In this document: one piece after another, positions 62,402 to 64,000 of the stretch
Layout: every line of letters begins with the position of its first letter
Position numbering within the stretch: the first letter of the stretch is position 1
Origin: Sphingorhabdus_B arenilitoris
GTDB taxonomy: Bacteria > Pseudomonadota > Alphaproteobacteria > Sphingomonadales > Sphingomonadaceae
Direction: 5' to 3'
Assembly (NCBI RefSeq): GCF_042651485.1
Contig: NZ_JBHSDH010000013.1
Span: 930,001 to 994,000, forward strand
Length of the DNA stretch: 64,000 nt
Notes under the pieces: model-generated
Told to the model about the DNA's origin: nothing
What the model saw: only the letters and a program-made list of their open reading frames with translations
Database searches by the model: none
Made by a program: the position numbers and the translations under genes

Positions 62402-63142
62402 TTAAAGCTTCGCCTTGAACGGGGAAAAATCGGTGCCTTCGTCAAATATATCGACGCCCTCCCGCCGTTTCAAAAATCCGATCACCGCATAGGTGACGGG
62501 CGTCAGCAACGCCTCCCACAATGTCTTGATCAAAAATTGCGACACAACCACTTGCCAAATCTGTTCCACCGGCCAACCGGCAAGTCCCCAAAAAGCGAGC
62601 GGATAGAATATCAGGCTATCCAGCCCCTGCCCGACGATCGTCGATCCGATGGTTCGCGTCCATAGCGCTTTGCCCTTGGTCCATATCTTCATCCGCGCCA
62701 TGACGAAGCTGTTGGCAAACTCGCCTGCCCAAAAAGCGACAATCGACGCCAGCACGATCCGCCAGCTATTGCCAAAAACATTTTCATAATCTTCCTGAAA
62801 CGGCCACCCTTGTGCCGGCGGCAACGACACAACTGCCCAGCTCATAAAAGCCATGAAGATCAGCGCGGCAAAACCCGTCCAGATCACGCGCCGTGCGCGG
62901 GCATAGCCGTATACTTCGGTCAACACATCGCCGATAATATAACTGATCGGGAAAAACAGCACGCCTGCGCCAAAGGACCATTCGCCTATGACGGGCAAAA
63001 CCACCTCCGACCGTTTCGACGCACCGATGATGTTGGACAGCAACAATATCGCCACAAAAGCGGCCATGATAAAATCATAATAGAGGAACCGCCGGTCTGC
63101 GGTTTCATTCGCGATTGTCGGGCGGGTTACCGGGTCAGTCAT
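62402..63142 (-). CDS. Queuosine precursor transporter (YhhQ/VUT family)
   Basis: 246 aa with about six membrane segments. The family motifs are YYDFIMAAFVAILLLSNI, FFPISYIIGDVLTEVYGY (with the conserved acidic residues) and the later ALWTRTIGSTIVGQGLDSLIFY. These ECF-like proteins take up 7-deazaguanine precursors for queuosine in tRNA. It is convergent with purQ across 29 bases. Confidence 0.9.
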   Translation of the reverse strand: MTDPVTRPTIANETADRRFLYYDFIMAAFVAILLLSNIIGASKRSEVVLPVIGEWSFGAGVLFFPISYIIGDVLTEVYGYARARRVIWTGFAALIFMAFMSWAVVSLPPAQGWPFQEDYENVFGNSWRIVLASIVAFWAGEFANSFVMARMKIWTKGKALWTRTIGSTIVGQGLDSLIFYPLAFWGLAGWPVEQIWQVVVSQFLIKTLWEALLTPVTYAVIGFLKRREGVDIFDEGTDFSPFKAKL

Positions 63143-63201
63143 TTTTGTGACATAACCGGCTTTGCTTCAACGCGTAAAGCGGTTATTGGCATCATCGGTA
63201 G

Positions 63202-63278
63202 GCGCCCGTAGCTCATCTGGATAGAGCGCGAGACTTCTAATCTTGAGGCAGCAGGTTCGAGTCCTGCCGGGCGCACCA
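63202..63278 (+). tRNA. tRNA-Arg (anticodon TCT)
   Basis: 77-base cloverleaf: acceptor GCGCCCG/CGGGCGC, D arm GCTCATCTGGATAGAGC, anticodon stem around loop CTTCTAA (anticodon TCT at 63236-63238), T arm GCAGG-TTCGAGT-CCTGC and an encoded CCA end. It is the second tRNA-Arg of the window, reading a different codon from the CCG copy. Confidence 0.96.
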
Positions 63279-63287
63279 ATTTACCTC

Positions 63288-64000
63288 TCACCCCAGCAGT
63301 AAATCCGCCAGCTTTGCCCGGTGCCAGGCCGCGTCGCCATGCTGTGACGCGGCGAAGATCGAGGCTCTACGGTGGAGGCCGGCGTCGCAGTCGTGGGTAA
63401 AGCCAAAGCCGCCATGAAATTGCACCGCCCGGTCGGCGGCGTGGCTATATGTCTTGTCGGCGGCGGCCTTTGCCATGCGCACCGCAATTTCACCCTCGCC
63501 CTGATCGGCGAAACTATGTGCGGCGCTATAGAGATGCGAGCGTGCCTTTTCATATTCGACATAGGCGTTGACGATCGGGTGTTTCAGCGCTTGGTAACTG
63601 CCGATGACCTTACCAAATTGCGTCCGAGTTTTCATGTAATCGACGGTATAGTCAATCACGCTCTGTGCGCCGCCGCACATTTCCGCCGATTGTAACAAAG
63701 CCGCAGTCATATCGATATGCGCCAGCGTCATGGCGGCTTTGTCGCTGTCCAAAAGCTGCGATACGGGAACCACTATCCCATCCAGCGTCAGCGCGCAGCT
63801 TCGCCTTGTTTCATCGACGATCGATTCGCTCCGTAACGCGCCCGCCGGTATGTCATCTTGCGCTAAGAGGACGAGCGCTGGCTTTCCATTCAACGACACG
63901 CTGGCGATAATCAACTGCGCGGCCTGCGCCCATTGCACGAATTGCTTGGTCCCTGACAAGCGGAGCTGATCGCCATCGCTCGCGGCAGATGCAGTAACAT
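63288..64000 (-). CDS. Acyl-CoA dehydrogenase, partial (C-terminal part)
   Basis: At least 236 codons of an acyl-CoA dehydrogenase; the frame continues without a stop to the right window edge, so the N-terminus is missing. Visible are the middle beta domain (GDQLRLSGTKQFV, ASVSLNGKPALVLLAQDD) and the C-terminal helical domain (TRTQFGKVIGSYQALKHP, YSHAADRAVQFHGGFGFTHDCDAG). It oxidises an acyl-CoA with FAD; the chain length cannot be told. The stop is ten bases from the tRNA. Confidence 0.92.
   Translation of the reverse strand, partial: VTASAASDGDQLRLSGTKQFVQWAQAAQLIIASVSLNGKPALVLLAQDDIPAGALRSESIVDETRRSCALTLDGIVVPVSQLLDSDKAAMTLAHIDMTAALLQSAEMCGGAQSVIDYTVDYMKTRTQFGKVIGSYQALKHPIVNAYVEYEKARSHLYSAAHSFADQGEGEIAVRMAKAAADKTYSHAADRAVQFHGGFGFTHDCDAGLHRRASIFAASQHGDAAWHRAKLADLLLG

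Noticed and set aside
1..64000. CRISPR arrays, insertion sequences or prophage genes
   Set aside because: No regularly spaced repeats, transposase, integrase or phage structural genes were recognised.

Overview
This 64 kb window comes from a Gram-negative alphaproteobacterium, most likely a sphingomonad of the Sphingorhabdus/Parasphingorhabdus/Sphingopyxis type. The pointers are a CC_3452-family exported protein, an NDUFA12-type complex I accessory subunit beside a DUF2155 protein and aat, a CarD regulator, a single bifunctional RelA/SpoT enzyme, split PurS/PurQ, and many Sec and lipoprotein signals. The genus is an inference. I see no prophage, transposase, rRNA or CRISPR array. GC looks moderate by eye and drops clearly in the glycan cluster, most of all around 13.7-18.5 kb.

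Layout. (1) 0.1-5.7 kb: a tight four-gene operon of two DUF3604 (PHP-like) exported proteins, a membrane-anchored PpiC isomerase and a HupE/UreJ-like membrane protein; its function is unknown. (2) 5.7-13.4 kb: a catabolic locus with glycerol kinase, a sodium/solute symporter, a cytoplasmic GH36 alpha-galactosidase, a GlpR-type repressor and GlpD. Together they read as uptake and cleavage of an alpha-galactosyl-glycerol, such as floridoside, with the glycerol entering glycolysis; GlpR-like palindromes support common control. (3) 13.4 kb: tRNA-Arg(CCG). (4) 13.7-34.3 kb: a surface polysaccharide cluster with flippase, two glycosyltransferases, two polymerase/ligase-like membrane proteins, a WbpA-B-D-E-like set for a 2,3-diamino uronic acid sugar, Wza and Wzc export proteins, a WbpM/CapD-type dehydratase and, after two orphan genes, a WecC-type dehydrogenase. 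A truncated methyltransferase marks a deletion scar. No initiating sugar-phosphate transferase is visible.

(5) 34.4-38.5 kb: a short-chain dehydrogenase, then PurU divergent from a formaldehyde detoxification operon (FrmA, a VOC protein, S-formylglutathione hydrolase). (6) 38.5-53.4 kb: mostly single genes: GGDEF-EAL protein, fatty acyl-AMP ligase, RecX, two DUF805-like membrane proteins, a secreted GH5 glycosidase sharing a bidirectional terminator with KatG, a ribosomal oxygenase, RluE, Rsh, and a CC_3452 protein divergent from an HxlR regulator across a clear operator. (7) 53.4-64 kb: CarD with a structured leader, GIN-domain, DUF192, NDUFA12, DUF2155 and Aat (the last two overlap antisense), then purC and purS-purQ separated by a Slam/TbpB-like surface lipoprotein pair, a queuosine precursor transporter, tRNA-Arg(TCT) and the C-terminal part of an acyl-CoA dehydrogenase cut by the window edge.

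The best candidates for something undescribed are the DUF3604-PpiC-HupE operon, the galactosylglycerol-type regulon, and the Slam pair lying between purine genes.
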